NCBI GenBank assembly: GCA_046758005.1
Contig: JBHHZJ010000014.1
Span: 1 to 46,415, forward strand
Source: JBHHZJ01 sp046758005
Lineage (GTDB): Bacteria; Pseudomonadota; Alphaproteobacteria; Kiloniellales; J153
Direction of reading: 5' to 3'
DNA: 46,415 nucleotides
Shown: positions 16,175-24,362 of the stretch, piece after piece
Numbering within the stretch: the first letter of the stretch is position 1
Layout of the letters: every line of letters begins with the position of its first letter
The notes under the pieces: model-generated
What the model was told of the DNA's origin: nothing
The model's database searches: none
Seen by the model: the letters and a program-made list of their open reading frames with translations, nothing else
Translations under genes and position numbers: made by a program

Positions 16175-17248
16175 ATGAAGTTCCTGGACGAGGCCAAGAT
16201 CTTCGTCAAGAGCGGCGACGGCGGCCAGGGCTGCATGAGCTTCCGGCGCGAGAAGCACCTCGAGTTCGGCGGCCCCGACGGCGGCGACGGCGGGCGCGGC
16301 GGCGACGTGATCGCCGAGGCGGTGGCCGGGCTCAACACGCTCATCGACTTCCGTTACCGCCAGCACTTCAAGGCCGGGCGCGGCGGGCGCGGCAAGGGCA
16401 AGGCCATGACCGGCGCGGCCGGCAAGACGATCGTCATCAAGGTGCCGGTCGGCACCCAGATTCTGAGCGAGGACAAGACCGGGCTGCTCGCCGACCTCGT
16501 CGCGCCGGGCCAACGGGTGCGCCTCGCCAAGGGTGGGGACGGCGGCTTCGGCAACGCCCACTACAAGAGCGCGACCAACCGCGCGCCGCGCCGCGCCGAC
16601 CCCGGCTGGCCGGGCGAGGAACGCTGGCTCTGGCTGCGCCTCAAGCTGATCGCCGACGCCGGGCTCATCGGTCTGCCCAACGCCGGCAAGTCGACCCTGC
16701 TCGCCGCCGTCTCGCGCGCCCGTCCCAAGGTGGCCGACTATCCCTTCACGACGCTGCACCCGGCGCTCGGCGTGGTCTATATCGGCGGACAGGAGTTCGT
16801 GCTGGCGGACATCCCCGGACTGATCGCGAGCGCGCACGAGGGCGCGGGCCTGGGCGACCGCTTCCTCGGTCATGTCGAGCGCTGCGACGTGCTGGTGCAC
16901 CTGGTCGACGGCGCGCAGCCCGACGTCGCGGCGGCCTACCGCACGGTGCGGGCCGAGCTCGCGGCCTACGGCGCGGGTCTCGACGGGAAGGATGAGCTGG
17001 TCGCGCTCAACAAGATCGACTCGCTCGCGCCGGAAGAAATCGCGGACAAGGCCGCGGCGCTCGCCCGGGCGGCCGGCCTGGCCGCGGTTGACGCGGTGTT
17101 CCGGATCTCGGGAGCCACCGGGGCCGGCGTCGAGGCGCTGATGCGCGCCCTGCTCCAGCGCATCGAGGCCCGGCGCCGCGCCCGCGCCGAGGCGGGCTCC
17201 GGGCAAGCCTCCGCCATCGACCATCCGGCCCTGCGGGGGGACGCATGA
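16175..17248 (+). CDS. obg: GTPase Obg/CgtA
   Basis: Ribosome-associated GTPase for 50S assembly and stress control. It has 357 residues from the ATG at 16175 (MKFLDEAKIFVKSGDGGQG). The glycine-rich Obg fold (1-158: GGPDGGDGGRGGDV, then KAGRGGRGKGK) is followed by the GTPase domain with G1 GLPNAGKST, the DYPFTTLHP switch I, G3 DIPGL and G4 NKID. There is no OCT domain, as usual for alphaproteobacteria. GGAGGG lies 20 bases upstream, which is far, but the N-terminal motif fixes the start. The stop overlaps proB (ATGA). Confidence 0.97.
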   Translation: MKFLDEAKIFVKSGDGGQGCMSFRREKHLEFGGPDGGDGGRGGDVIAEAVAGLNTLIDFRYRQHFKAGRGGRGKGKAMTGAAGKTIVIKVPVGTQILSEDKTGLLADLVAPGQRVRLAKGGDGGFGNAHYKSATNRAPRRADPGWPGEERWLWLRLKLIADAGLIGLPNAGKSTLLAAVSRARPKVADYPFTTLHPALGVVYIGGQEFVLADIPGLIASAHEGAGLGDRFLGHVERCDVLVHLVDGAQPDVAAAYRTVRAELAAYGAGLDGKDELVALNKIDSLAPEEIADKAAALARAAGLAAVDAVFRISGATGAGVEALMRALLQRIEARRRARAEAGSGQASAIDHPALRGDA

Positions 17249-18372
17249 GCGCGAAACCGAAGCACGGCCTCACCGGCCACAAGCGCCTGGTCGTCAAGAT
17301 CGGCTCGGTCCTGCTCGTGGAGCAGGAGGCGGGCACCATCCACCGCGCCTGGCTGAACGCGCTGTCCGACGACGTGGCCCGCCTGGTCAAGGACGGCACG
17401 GAGGTGATCCTGGTCTCCTCCGGCGCCATCGCCGCCGGCCGCCGCCACCTGGGCCTGACCCGCGGCACGCTCAAGCTGGAGGAGAACCAGGCCGCCGCTG
17501 CGACCGGGCAGATCCGCCTCGCCCACGCCTACCAGGAGGCGCTGGCGCGCCACGACATCACGGTGGCGCAGGTGCTGCTGACCCTGGGCGACACCGAGGA
17601 GCGGCGCCGCCACCTCAACGCGCGCAACACCCTGAACACGTTGCTGCGCCTGGGCGCGGTGCCGGTGATCAACGAGAACGACACCGTGGCGACCAGCGAG
17701 ATCCGCTTCGGCGACAACGACCGCCTGGCCGCCCGCGTGGCCGCCATGATGAACGCCGACGTGCTCGTGCTGCTGTCCGACATCGACGGCCTGTATACCG
17801 CCGACCCGCGGCAGGATCCGAACGCCCGGTTCGTGCCCGAGGTGGCGGTCCTCACGCCCGAGGTCGAGGCCATGGCCGGCCGGGCACCGCCCGGCCACAG
17901 CTCGGGCGGAATGGTGACCAAGCTGGCGGCCGCGCGCATCGCGGTCGGCGCCGGCTGCCGCATGGTGATCGCCGACGGCCGAGGGCTGCACCCGCTTTCG
18001 GCCATCGAGGACGGCGCGCGGGCCACCTGGTTCCTGTCCCAGGTCGAGCCCCGGACCGCACGCAAGCGCTACATCGCCGGCGCGCTCAAACCGTCGGGCG
18101 CGGTGATCCTGGATGCCGGCGCGCACAAGGCGCTCAAGGCCGGCAAGAGCCTGCTGCCCGCCGGGGTCACCGGCGTGGAGGGCGACTTCCAACGCGGCGA
18201 CGCGGTCATCGTGCGCACCGCCGACGGCGCCGAGATCGCGCGCGGGCTGATCGCCTACTCGGCCCGGGACGCGCGCCGGATCATCGGCCACAAGAGCCGT
18301 GAAATCGAGGCCATTCTGGGCTACCGTGGCCGCGAGGAACTGATCCACCGGGACGATCTGGCGCTCACCTGA
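17245..18372 (+). CDS. proB: Glutamate 5-kinase
   Basis: First step of proline synthesis: ATP-dependent phosphorylation of L-glutamate to glutamyl-5-phosphate. 375 residues. The amino-acid kinase domain shows LVVKIGS, VSSGAIAAGRRHLGL, VPVINENDTV, FGDNDRLAARVA and LLSDIDGLYTADPR, with a C-terminal PUA domain (about 280-370). The ATG overlaps the obg stop and proA follows after 27 bases, so obg-proB-proA form one operon. Proline feedback acts through the kinase domain in this family. Confidence 0.97.
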   Translation: MSAKPKHGLTGHKRLVVKIGSVLLVEQEAGTIHRAWLNALSDDVARLVKDGTEVILVSSGAIAAGRRHLGLTRGTLKLEENQAAAATGQIRLAHAYQEALARHDITVAQVLLTLGDTEERRRHLNARNTLNTLLRLGAVPVINENDTVATSEIRFGDNDRLAARVAAMMNADVLVLLSDIDGLYTADPRQDPNARFVPEVAVLTPEVEAMAGRAPPGHSSGGMVTKLAAARIAVGAGCRMVIADGRGLHPLSAIEDGARATWFLSQVEPRTARKRYIAGALKPSGAVILDAGAHKALKAGKSLLPAGVTGVEGDFQRGDAVIVRTADGAEIARGLIAYSARDARRIIGHKSREIEAILGYRGREELIHRDDLALT

Positions 18373-18399
18373 CGGCCCGGGGAAGGAGGGAGGACCGGC

Positions 18400-19701
18400 A
18401 TGGACGCCCAAGCCGCGGTTCTGCAGACGGAGGAAACGTCGCTCGCCGAACTGCGCGCCGTGATGGCGCGGATCGGCCGCGCCGCGCGCGCCGCCGCCGC
18501 CGAGCTCGCCCTGGCCGCGCCCGAGGTCAAGACGCGGGCGCTCAGGGCCGCCGCCGCGGCCGTCCGCCGCGGGCCGAACGAGATTCTCGCGGCCAACGCC
18601 AAGGACATGGAGACGGCGCGGGCCAAGGGCCTGTCGTCGGCCATGCTCGACCGCCTGGAGCTCAACCCGGCGCGCATCGAGGCCATGGCCGCCGGGCTCG
18701 AGACGATCGCCGACTTCCCCGATCCCGTTGGGCGCACGCTCGCGGAGTGGGAGCGGCCGAACGGCCTGCGCATCGCCCGCGTCTCGGTGCCGCTCGGCGT
18801 CGTCGGCATCATCTACGAGAGCCGCCCCAACGTGACCGCGGACGCCGGCGGGCTCTGCCTCAAGGCGGGCAACGCCGCGATCCTGCGCGGCGGTTCGGAG
18901 AGCTTCCATTCCTCGGCCGCGATTCACGCCTGCCTGCAGGCGGGCCTGCGCGAGGCCGGGCTGCCGGAGGCGGCGATCCAGCGCGTGCCGACGACCGACC
19001 GCGCGGCGGTCGGCATCCTGCTCGCCATGAACGACTCTGTCGACATCATCGTGCCGCGCGGGGGGCGCGGCCTGATCGAGCGGGTGCAGGCGGAAAGCCG
19101 CATCCCGGTGATCGCGCACCTGGACGGGCTGTGCCACACCTACGTGCACGCCGGGGCCGACCCGGACAAGGCGCGCGCCGTGGTGCTGAACGCGAAGCTG
19201 CGGCGCACCGGGATCTGCGGCGCGACCGAGACGCTGCTCGTCGATCGGGCGCTGGCGCCGAGCCTGTTGCCGCCGATCCTCGACGACCTGATCGCGGCGG
19301 GCTGCGAGATCCGCGGCGACGAGATCGTGCGCCGCCTGGAGCCGCGCGCGGTGCCTGCCAAGCCCGACGACTGGGACACGGAGTATCTCGACGCGATCCT
19401 CTCGGTACGGGTCGTGGAGGGCCTGGACGCCGCGCTCCAGCATATCGAGCGCCACGGCTCGCACCACACCGAGGCGATCCTCACCGAGGACGCGAGCGCG
19501 GCCGAAACGTTCCTGTCCCGCGTGGACGCCGCCATCGTCATGCATAACGCCTCGACCCAGTTCGCCGACGGCGGCGAGTTCGGGATGGGCGCGGAGATCG
19601 GCATCTCCACCGGCCGCCTGCACGCGCGCGGGCCGGTGGGCGCCGAGCAGCTCACCAGCTACAAGTACGTGGTGCGCGGCGCGGGGCAGGTCCGGCCCTG
19701 A
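18400..19701 (+). CDS. proA: Gamma-glutamyl phosphate reductase
   Basis: NADPH-dependent reduction of glutamyl-5-phosphate to glutamate semialdehyde, the second proline step. 433 residues with GGAGG before the ATG. Motifs are VPLGVVGIIYESRPNVTADA, the GGSE segment, and the catalytic Cys in KLRRTGICGATETLLV. The C-terminus has EFGMGAEIGISTGRLHARGP. It lies directly behind proB. An Ala-rich N-terminal segment of about 15 residues is slightly longer than usual. Confidence 0.97.
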   Translation: MDAQAAVLQTEETSLAELRAVMARIGRAARAAAAELALAAPEVKTRALRAAAAAVRRGPNEILAANAKDMETARAKGLSSAMLDRLELNPARIEAMAAGLETIADFPDPVGRTLAEWERPNGLRIARVSVPLGVVGIIYESRPNVTADAGGLCLKAGNAAILRGGSESFHSSAAIHACLQAGLREAGLPEAAIQRVPTTDRAAVGILLAMNDSVDIIVPRGGRGLIERVQAESRIPVIAHLDGLCHTYVHAGADPDKARAVVLNAKLRRTGICGATETLLVDRALAPSLLPPILDDLIAAGCEIRGDEIVRRLEPRAVPAKPDDWDTEYLDAILSVRVVEGLDAALQHIERHGSHHTEAILTEDASAAETFLSRVDAAIVMHNASTQFADGGEFGMGAEIGISTGRLHARGPVGAEQLTSYKYVVRGAGQVRP

Positions 19702-19745
19702 GGCCGCCGACCTCCGCGCGCCTGGCCGCCGCGCTGGGCGGCCGT

Positions 19746-20396
19746 TTGCCGGGCCCGGGCCAACGCATCGGCCTGCTCGGCGGCTCGTTCAACCCGGCGC
19801 ATCGGGGCCACCTCGACATCAGCCGGGAGGCGTTGCGCCGCCTGCGCCTGGACCGGGTCTGGTGGCTGGTCTCGCCGCAAAACCCGCTCAAGCCCAAGGG
19901 CCAGACGGCGCCGCTCGAGCGGCGCCTTGCCGGGGCGCGCGCCCTGGCGGACGACCCCCGGATCGTGGTGACTCCGGTGGAGGCGGCGCTCGGCGCCGTC
20001 TACACCGCGGACACCCTGGCCGCGCTCGCGGCGCGCTTCCCCCGGGTGCGATTCGTCTGGCTGATGGGCGCGGACAATTTGATCCAAATTGCCGCGTGGA
20101 AGGACTGGCAGGAAATCTTTAATACGCTACCGGTTGCGGTTTTCGACCGACCTTCTTATTCTTTAGAGGCGTTGGCCGCGAAAGCGGCGCGGCGCTTCGC
20201 CCGGCACCGCCGGCCCGAGAGCTGGGCCCGGCACTTGGCGGGGGAACGGCCGCCTGCCTGGGTGTTCATCCATCAGCGGCTGAACCCCCAGTCCTCGACG
20301 GGAATACGGGCGGCGGCGCGAACTCGGGGCCGGCCCCCGCGGGACCGGGCGCCGGGTCGAAGACGGACAATTGGAAACGGAGAGAACACGCCATAA
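19746..20396 (+). CDS. nadD: Nicotinate-nucleotide adenylyltransferase
   Basis: Makes deamido-NAD from nicotinate mononucleotide and ATP. 216 residues from a TTG start; in-frame CTG codons lie upstream and the start is not certain. IGLLGGSFNPAHRGHLDIS is the nucleotidyltransferase HxGH motif, VWWLVSPQNPLK binds nicotinate, and LNPQSSTGIRA matches the ISSTxIR motif. The last 25 residues are Arg-rich and unusual. Codons around 20090-20170 are much more AT-rich than the rest, and a promoter-like pair lies there. Confidence 0.94.
   Translation: MPGPGQRIGLLGGSFNPAHRGHLDISREALRRLRLDRVWWLVSPQNPLKPKGQTAPLERRLAGARALADDPRIVVTPVEAALGAVYTADTLAALAARFPRVRFVWLMGADNLIQIAAWKDWQEIFNTLPVAVFDRPSYSLEALAAKAARRFARHRRPESWARHLAGERPPAWVFIHQRLNPQSSTGIRAAARTRGRPPRDRAPGRRRTIGNGENTP
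20134..20162 (+). promoter_or_regulatory. Candidate internal promoter in nadD driving rsfS-rlmH
   Basis: TTGCGG at 20134-20139, a 17-base spacer and TATTCT at 20157-20162 fall in an AT-rich island inside the GC-rich nadD gene. The match is partial (three and four of six bases), so this is a weak call. Confidence 0.3.
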
Positions 20397-20482
20397 TACA
20401 CCAGACCAGGGCTTCCAAGGCCACCCGGCTTATCCAGGCCGTAAGACCGGAACCGCTCGTCTCCAGCGAGCAGCTGCTCGAG

Positions 20483-20827
20483 TTGGTTCACACCTCCCTC
20501 GACGACGACAAGGCCGAAGACGTCGTCACCATCGATCTCAGTGCAAAATCCACCATCGCCGACTTCATGGTCATCGCCAGCGGACGCTCGAACCGCCACG
20601 TCGCGGCGATGGCCGAGCACCTGTGCGCGAACCTGAAACGCGCCGTGGGCGTCGGCGTTTCGGTGGAGGGCGCGGCGCGCGCGGACTGGATCCTGATCGA
20701 CGGCGGCGACGTCATCGTGCACCTGTTCCGTCCCGAGGTGCGGGCGTTCTACGGGCTGGAGAAGATGTGGGGCGCCGACCTGTCCAGGGGCGCGAGCGCG
20801 CTGGGGCGCCCGCCCGCCAGCGCCTAG
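20483..20827 (+). CDS. rsfS: Ribosomal silencing factor RsfS
   Basis: Binds L14 and blocks subunit joining in poor growth conditions. The listed start is a TTG at 20483 (114 residues), but this is doubtful. There is no Shine-Dalgarno before it, and the same frame stays open upstream to the end of nadD with plausible codons (ending VSSEQLLELVH). A GGAGAG at 20379-20384 lies there, but no ATG, GTG or TTG follows it in frame. Family segments are SLDDDKAEDVVTIDL, IADFMVIASGRSNRHV, DWILIDGGDVIVHLF and FYGLEKMWG. It sits between nadD and rlmH as in many bacteria. Confidence 0.93.
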   Translation: MVHTSLDDDKAEDVVTIDLSAKSTIADFMVIASGRSNRHVAAMAEHLCANLKRAVGVGVSVEGAARADWILIDGGDVIVHLFRPEVRAFYGLEKMWGADLSRGASALGRPPASA

Positions 20828-20884
20828 GCGCTTCGCGCCGGGTGGCGGCGCGCCGGCCGGCGAACGCAGGGCGCGGCCAAACCC

Positions 20885-21355
20885 ATGCGTATCACCCTGG
20901 CCGCCGTGGGGCGTGCCAAGGCCGGCGTGGCGCGCGACCTCTACGAGGATTACGCGGCGCGCCTGCACCGCGGCGGGCTCGGCCCGCTGGTCCTGAAGGA
21001 GGTGGAGGAACGCCGGCCCCTGCCGTCGAACGAGCTTAGACGGCGCGAGGCCGAACTGCTCCTCGCCGCGGCGCCTCGTGGCGCCCGTCTGGTCGCACTC
21101 GACGCGGGCGGGCGGGCCCTGTCCAGCGGCGAGTTCGCCGGACTCCTGAGGCGCTGGCGGGACGAGGGGGTCCAGGACGTGGCCTTCGCCATCGGCGGGG
21201 CCGAGGGCCTGGACCGGGCGGTGCGCGACGCCGCCGCCTTGGTGCTCTCGCTCGGACCCATGACCTGGCCCCACCTGCTGGTCCGCGCGCTGCTCGCCGA
21301 GCAGCTCTACCGGGCCCAGAGCATCCTCGCCGGCCACCCGTATCATCGGCAATAG
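20885..21355 (+). CDS. rlmH: 23S rRNA (pseudouridine1915-N3)-methyltransferase RlmH
   Basis: SPOUT-class methyltransferase acting on helix 69 of 23S rRNA in assembled 70S ribosomes. 156 residues: MRITLAAVGRAK start, LVALDAGGRALSS, the knotted SAM site FAIGGAEGLD, and LLVRALLAEQLYRAQSILAGHPYHRQ, ending in the usual YH-basic tail. It follows rsfS by 57 bases, the common rsfS-rlmH pairing. Confidence 0.97.
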   Translation: MRITLAAVGRAKAGVARDLYEDYAARLHRGGLGPLVLKEVEERRPLPSNELRRREAELLLAAAPRGARLVALDAGGRALSSGEFAGLLRRWRDEGVQDVAFAIGGAEGLDRAVRDAAALVLSLGPMTWPHLLVRALLAEQLYRAQSILAGHPYHRQ

Positions 21356-21418
21356 GCGTGTCGCGCGCCCGCGGGAAAAGCCTATGGGATCACGGACGAA
21401 ACGCCTATATAGAGCCCA

Positions 21419-23017
21419 ATGACCGCGCACGCCCGGCCGCGCCCGGTCGTCCTGTGCATCCTGGACGGCTGGGGCCATAGCGAAGCCCGTGAGAACAACG
21501 CGATCCGCCTGGCCAGGACCCCGGTCCTGGACCGGCTGTTCGCGACCTGTCCGCACGGCCTGATCGACGCCTCGGCGCAGGAGGTGGGCCTGCCGCGCGA
21601 ACAGATGGGCAACTCGGAGGTCGGCCACATGAACCTGGGGTCCGGCCGGGTCGTCATGCAGGATCTGCGGCGCATCGACGCCGCCGTCGAGAACGGGGAT
21701 CTCGCCCGGCTCCCGGCGCTCCTTCGCTTTATCGACAGGCTCAAGGCGACGGGCGGCACGGTCCACCTCATGGGCCTGATGTCCCCGGGCGGTGTGCATT
21801 CGCACCAGGCCCACATCGCCCGCCTGGCCGAGGCGGTCCGCGCGGCCGGAGTACGGGTCGCGGTGCACGCGTTCCTCGACGGCCGCGATACGCCGCCGCG
21901 CAGTGCGGTCGAGTACGTCAAGGACTTCCGGGCCGCCGCGCCCGAGGCGCCCATCGTTACCGTAACCGGGCGCTACTACGCCATGGACCGGGACAAGCGC
22001 TGGGAGCGCACGGCGCTGGCCTACGCGGCGCTCGTCGAGGGAAAGGGCGAGCGCGCCGCTGACCCTGTGGCCGCCATCGAGCGGAGCTACGCCGCGGGCG
22101 CGGGCGACGAGTTCGTCCGCCCGGCCGTGATCGGCGACTACGCCGGGATGGCCGACGGAGACGGCGTGCTCATGGCCAACTTCCGCGCCGACCGGGTGCG
22201 CCAGATCCTGCGCGCCCTGCTCGATCCCGCGTTCGACGCCTTTGCCCGGCGCCGGACGGTCAGGTTCGCGGCAGCGGCCGGCATGGTCGAGTATTCCTCG
22301 GCGCTCAACGCCTTCCTCGACAGCCTGTTCCCGCCGCTCGACCTGCGCCGCACCCTGGGCGAGGTCGTCGCCGAGGCGGGGCTCGCGCAGCTGCGCATCG
22401 CCGAGACCGAGAAGTACGCGCACGTCACCTTCTTCCTGAACGGCGGGCGCGAGACCGAGTTTCCCGGCGAGGAACGCATTCTGGTCCCCTCGCCCAAGGT
22501 CGCGACCTACGATCTACAGCCCGAGATGTCGGCGCCGGAGCTGACCGACAGGCTGGTCGCGGCGATCGACAGCGGGCGCTTCGACCTCATCGTCGTCAAC
22601 TACGCCAACGGCGACATGGTCGGCCACAGCGGCGACCTCGAGGCCACGATCAAGGCGGCGGAGACGGTCGATCGGTGCCTTGGCCGGGTGACCGCAGCCG
22701 TCGAGCGGGCGGGCGGCGCCCTCGTCATCACCGCCGACCACGGCAACGCCGAGCAGATGGTCGACCCTGAAACCGGGCAGCCGCACACCGCGCACACCAT
22801 GAACAAGGTGCCCGTGATCCTGGTCGGCGGGCCCGCGGGCGTGGAAAGCCTGGCCGACGGCCGCTTGGCCGACATCGCACCCACGATTCTGGAGCTGATC
22901 GGCCTGCCGCAGCCGGACGAGATGACGGGACAAAGCCTGATCCGCCCGGCCCGGCGCCCGCGCACGCGGCAGCCCGGGGCCGAGCCGCGTGCGGTGCACG
23001 AGGTGGCCGCCGACTGA
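21419..23017 (+). CDS. gpmI: 2,3-bisphosphoglycerate-independent phosphoglycerate mutase
   Basis: Interconverts 3- and 2-phosphoglycerate using two Mn ions and a phosphoserine. 532 residues. Motifs are LDGWGHSE, the nucleophile Ser in GNSEVGHMNLGSGR, VHSHQAHI, FLDGRDTPP, then NGDMVGHSG and ITADHGNAEQM for metal binding. About 25 extra basic residues end the protein. There is no clear Shine-Dalgarno; TATATA at 21406-21411 lies eight bases before the ATG, so a leaderless transcript is possible. Confidence 0.97.
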   Translation: MTAHARPRPVVLCILDGWGHSEARENNAIRLARTPVLDRLFATCPHGLIDASAQEVGLPREQMGNSEVGHMNLGSGRVVMQDLRRIDAAVENGDLARLPALLRFIDRLKATGGTVHLMGLMSPGGVHSHQAHIARLAEAVRAAGVRVAVHAFLDGRDTPPRSAVEYVKDFRAAAPEAPIVTVTGRYYAMDRDKRWERTALAYAALVEGKGERAADPVAAIERSYAAGAGDEFVRPAVIGDYAGMADGDGVLMANFRADRVRQILRALLDPAFDAFARRRTVRFAAAAGMVEYSSALNAFLDSLFPPLDLRRTLGEVVAEAGLAQLRIAETEKYAHVTFFLNGGRETEFPGEERILVPSPKVATYDLQPEMSAPELTDRLVAAIDSGRFDLIVVNYANGDMVGHSGDLEATIKAAETVDRCLGRVTAAVERAGGALVITADHGNAEQMVDPETGQPHTAHTMNKVPVILVGGPAGVESLADGRLADIAPTILELIGLPQPDEMTGQSLIRPARRPRTRQPGAEPRAVHEVAAD

Positions 23018-23018
23018 C

Positions 23019-24362
23019 ATGGCCAATGAGCGCTTGCGCCGCGCGCTGTCCGGGCGCGCCCTGGCCCTGCCCGCCGCGGCCGCCCTGCTGTGCGCCGCCG
23101 CACCCCCGGCGCTCGCCCAGCAGCAGGAACTGGAGGCGGTCGAGCGGGCCCTGCGCGAGGACCAGAGCCGCGCCGCGGAGCTGCAGCGCAAGGCGGAGGC
23201 GCTGGAGCGGGAAATTCAGGCCCTGCGCGTGGAATCGGTCGCCGCCGCGCGCAAGGCGCAGGACCACGAGAGCAAGCTCAGCGCGATCGAGGCGCAGCTG
23301 GCGGCGCTGGAGCGCCGGGAATCGACGAAGGTGGCCGATCTCAAAGCGCGCCGCGCCCAGCTCGGGCACACGCTCGCGGCCCTGCAGCGGATCGCCCTGC
23401 AGCCGGTCGACGCCCTGCTGTTCGCCCCGGGCTCGCCGATCGACACGGTGAGGAGCGGCATGCTGCTGCGCGCCGCCATCCCCGCGATCGAGCAGCGGGC
23501 CGCGGCCCTGCGCGGGGAACTCGACGATCTGACGGAGCTACGCCGCCAGATCGCCGTGCAACGGGGAAAGCTGGCCGAGACCGCCAAGGCCCTGACGGGC
23601 GAACGGGAGCGCCTGAGCGCGCTCATCCGGCGCAAGAGCGAGGCGCGCGCGGTGGCCGCCGCCGAGCAGGAGGCGGCGCAGGCGCGCGCCGCGCGCCTGG
23701 CGGCGCGGGCCAAGGATCTGCGGGACCTGATCGAGACGGTCGAGCGCGAAGCCGCCGCGCGGGAAGCGGCCGAGCGGGCCGCCCGCGAGGCCCGGGAAAA
23801 GGCGCAGCGCGAAGCCCGGGAACAAACGGCGCGCGCGAACCGGGAGAGGGCGCCCCTCGACCGACCACCGGACTCGGCAGAGGGCGCGGCGCCGGAGGAG
23901 GCCGCGCCCGCCGAGGCGCAGGTGGTGCTGGCCAAGCCGGCCAACATCCGGCCCTTCCCCGCCTCCGGGGCCAGCCTGATCATGCCGGCGCGCGGCCGCC
24001 TCGTACTGCGCTACGGCCAGGCGCGCGGGGACGACAGCGTCTCGCGCGGGATCGTCATCGCCGCGCGCACGGGCGCGCAGGTCGTGGCGCCCTACGACGG
24101 CAAGGTGGTCTACGCGGGAACCTTCCGCAGCTATGGCCAAATCTTGATCATCGAGCACGGGGGGCGGTATCATACGTTATTGGCTGGTCTTGACCGAATC
24201 GACACGGTGGTCGGCCAGTGGCTGCTCGCCGGCGAGCCGGTGGGAGTTCTCGGCGCGCCAAGCGACGGCGATCCGGAACTTTATCTCGAACTGCGGCACG
24301 CGGGCCAACCGATCAATCCGCTTCCCTGGCTGGCGACAACTGGCGATAAGGTGCGAGGGTGA
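23019..24362 (+). CDS. EnvC-like murein hydrolase activator with degenerate LytM domain
   Basis: 447 residues starting one base after the gpmI stop. Residues 1-33 form a signal peptide ending PALAQQ, so the product is periplasmic. Residues 35-290 are coiled coil rich in Ala, Arg and Glu. The C-terminal LytM/M23 domain (about 320-440) has YGQILIIEHGGRYHTLLAGL and VLGAPSDGDPELYLELRH, but the metal motifs HxxxD and HxH read SVSRGIV and LYLEL. Like EnvC it is probably not a hydrolase but an activator of amidases at the division site. It overlaps ctpA, a pairing common in alphaproteobacteria. Confidence 0.93.
   Translation: MANERLRRALSGRALALPAAAALLCAAAPPALAQQQELEAVERALREDQSRAAELQRKAEALEREIQALRVESVAAARKAQDHESKLSAIEAQLAALERRESTKVADLKARRAQLGHTLAALQRIALQPVDALLFAPGSPIDTVRSGMLLRAAIPAIEQRAAALRGELDDLTELRRQIAVQRGKLAETAKALTGERERLSALIRRKSEARAVAAAEQEAAQARAARLAARAKDLRDLIETVEREAAAREAAERAAREAREKAQREAREQTARANRERAPLDRPPDSAEGAAPEEAAPAEAQVVLAKPANIRPFPASGASLIMPARGRLVLRYGQARGDDSVSRGIVIAARTGAQVVAPYDGKVVYAGTFRSYGQILIIEHGGRYHTLLAGLDRIDTVVGQWLLAGEPVGVLGAPSDGDPELYLELRHAGQPINPLPWLATTGDKVRG

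Noticed and set aside
14060..17224. Very long minus-strand open frame opposite the alpha-E, rplU, rpmA and obg genes
   Set aside because: High-GC shadow of well-identified genes on the other strand; the translation is low-complexity Arg/Gly/Ala-rich and matches nothing.
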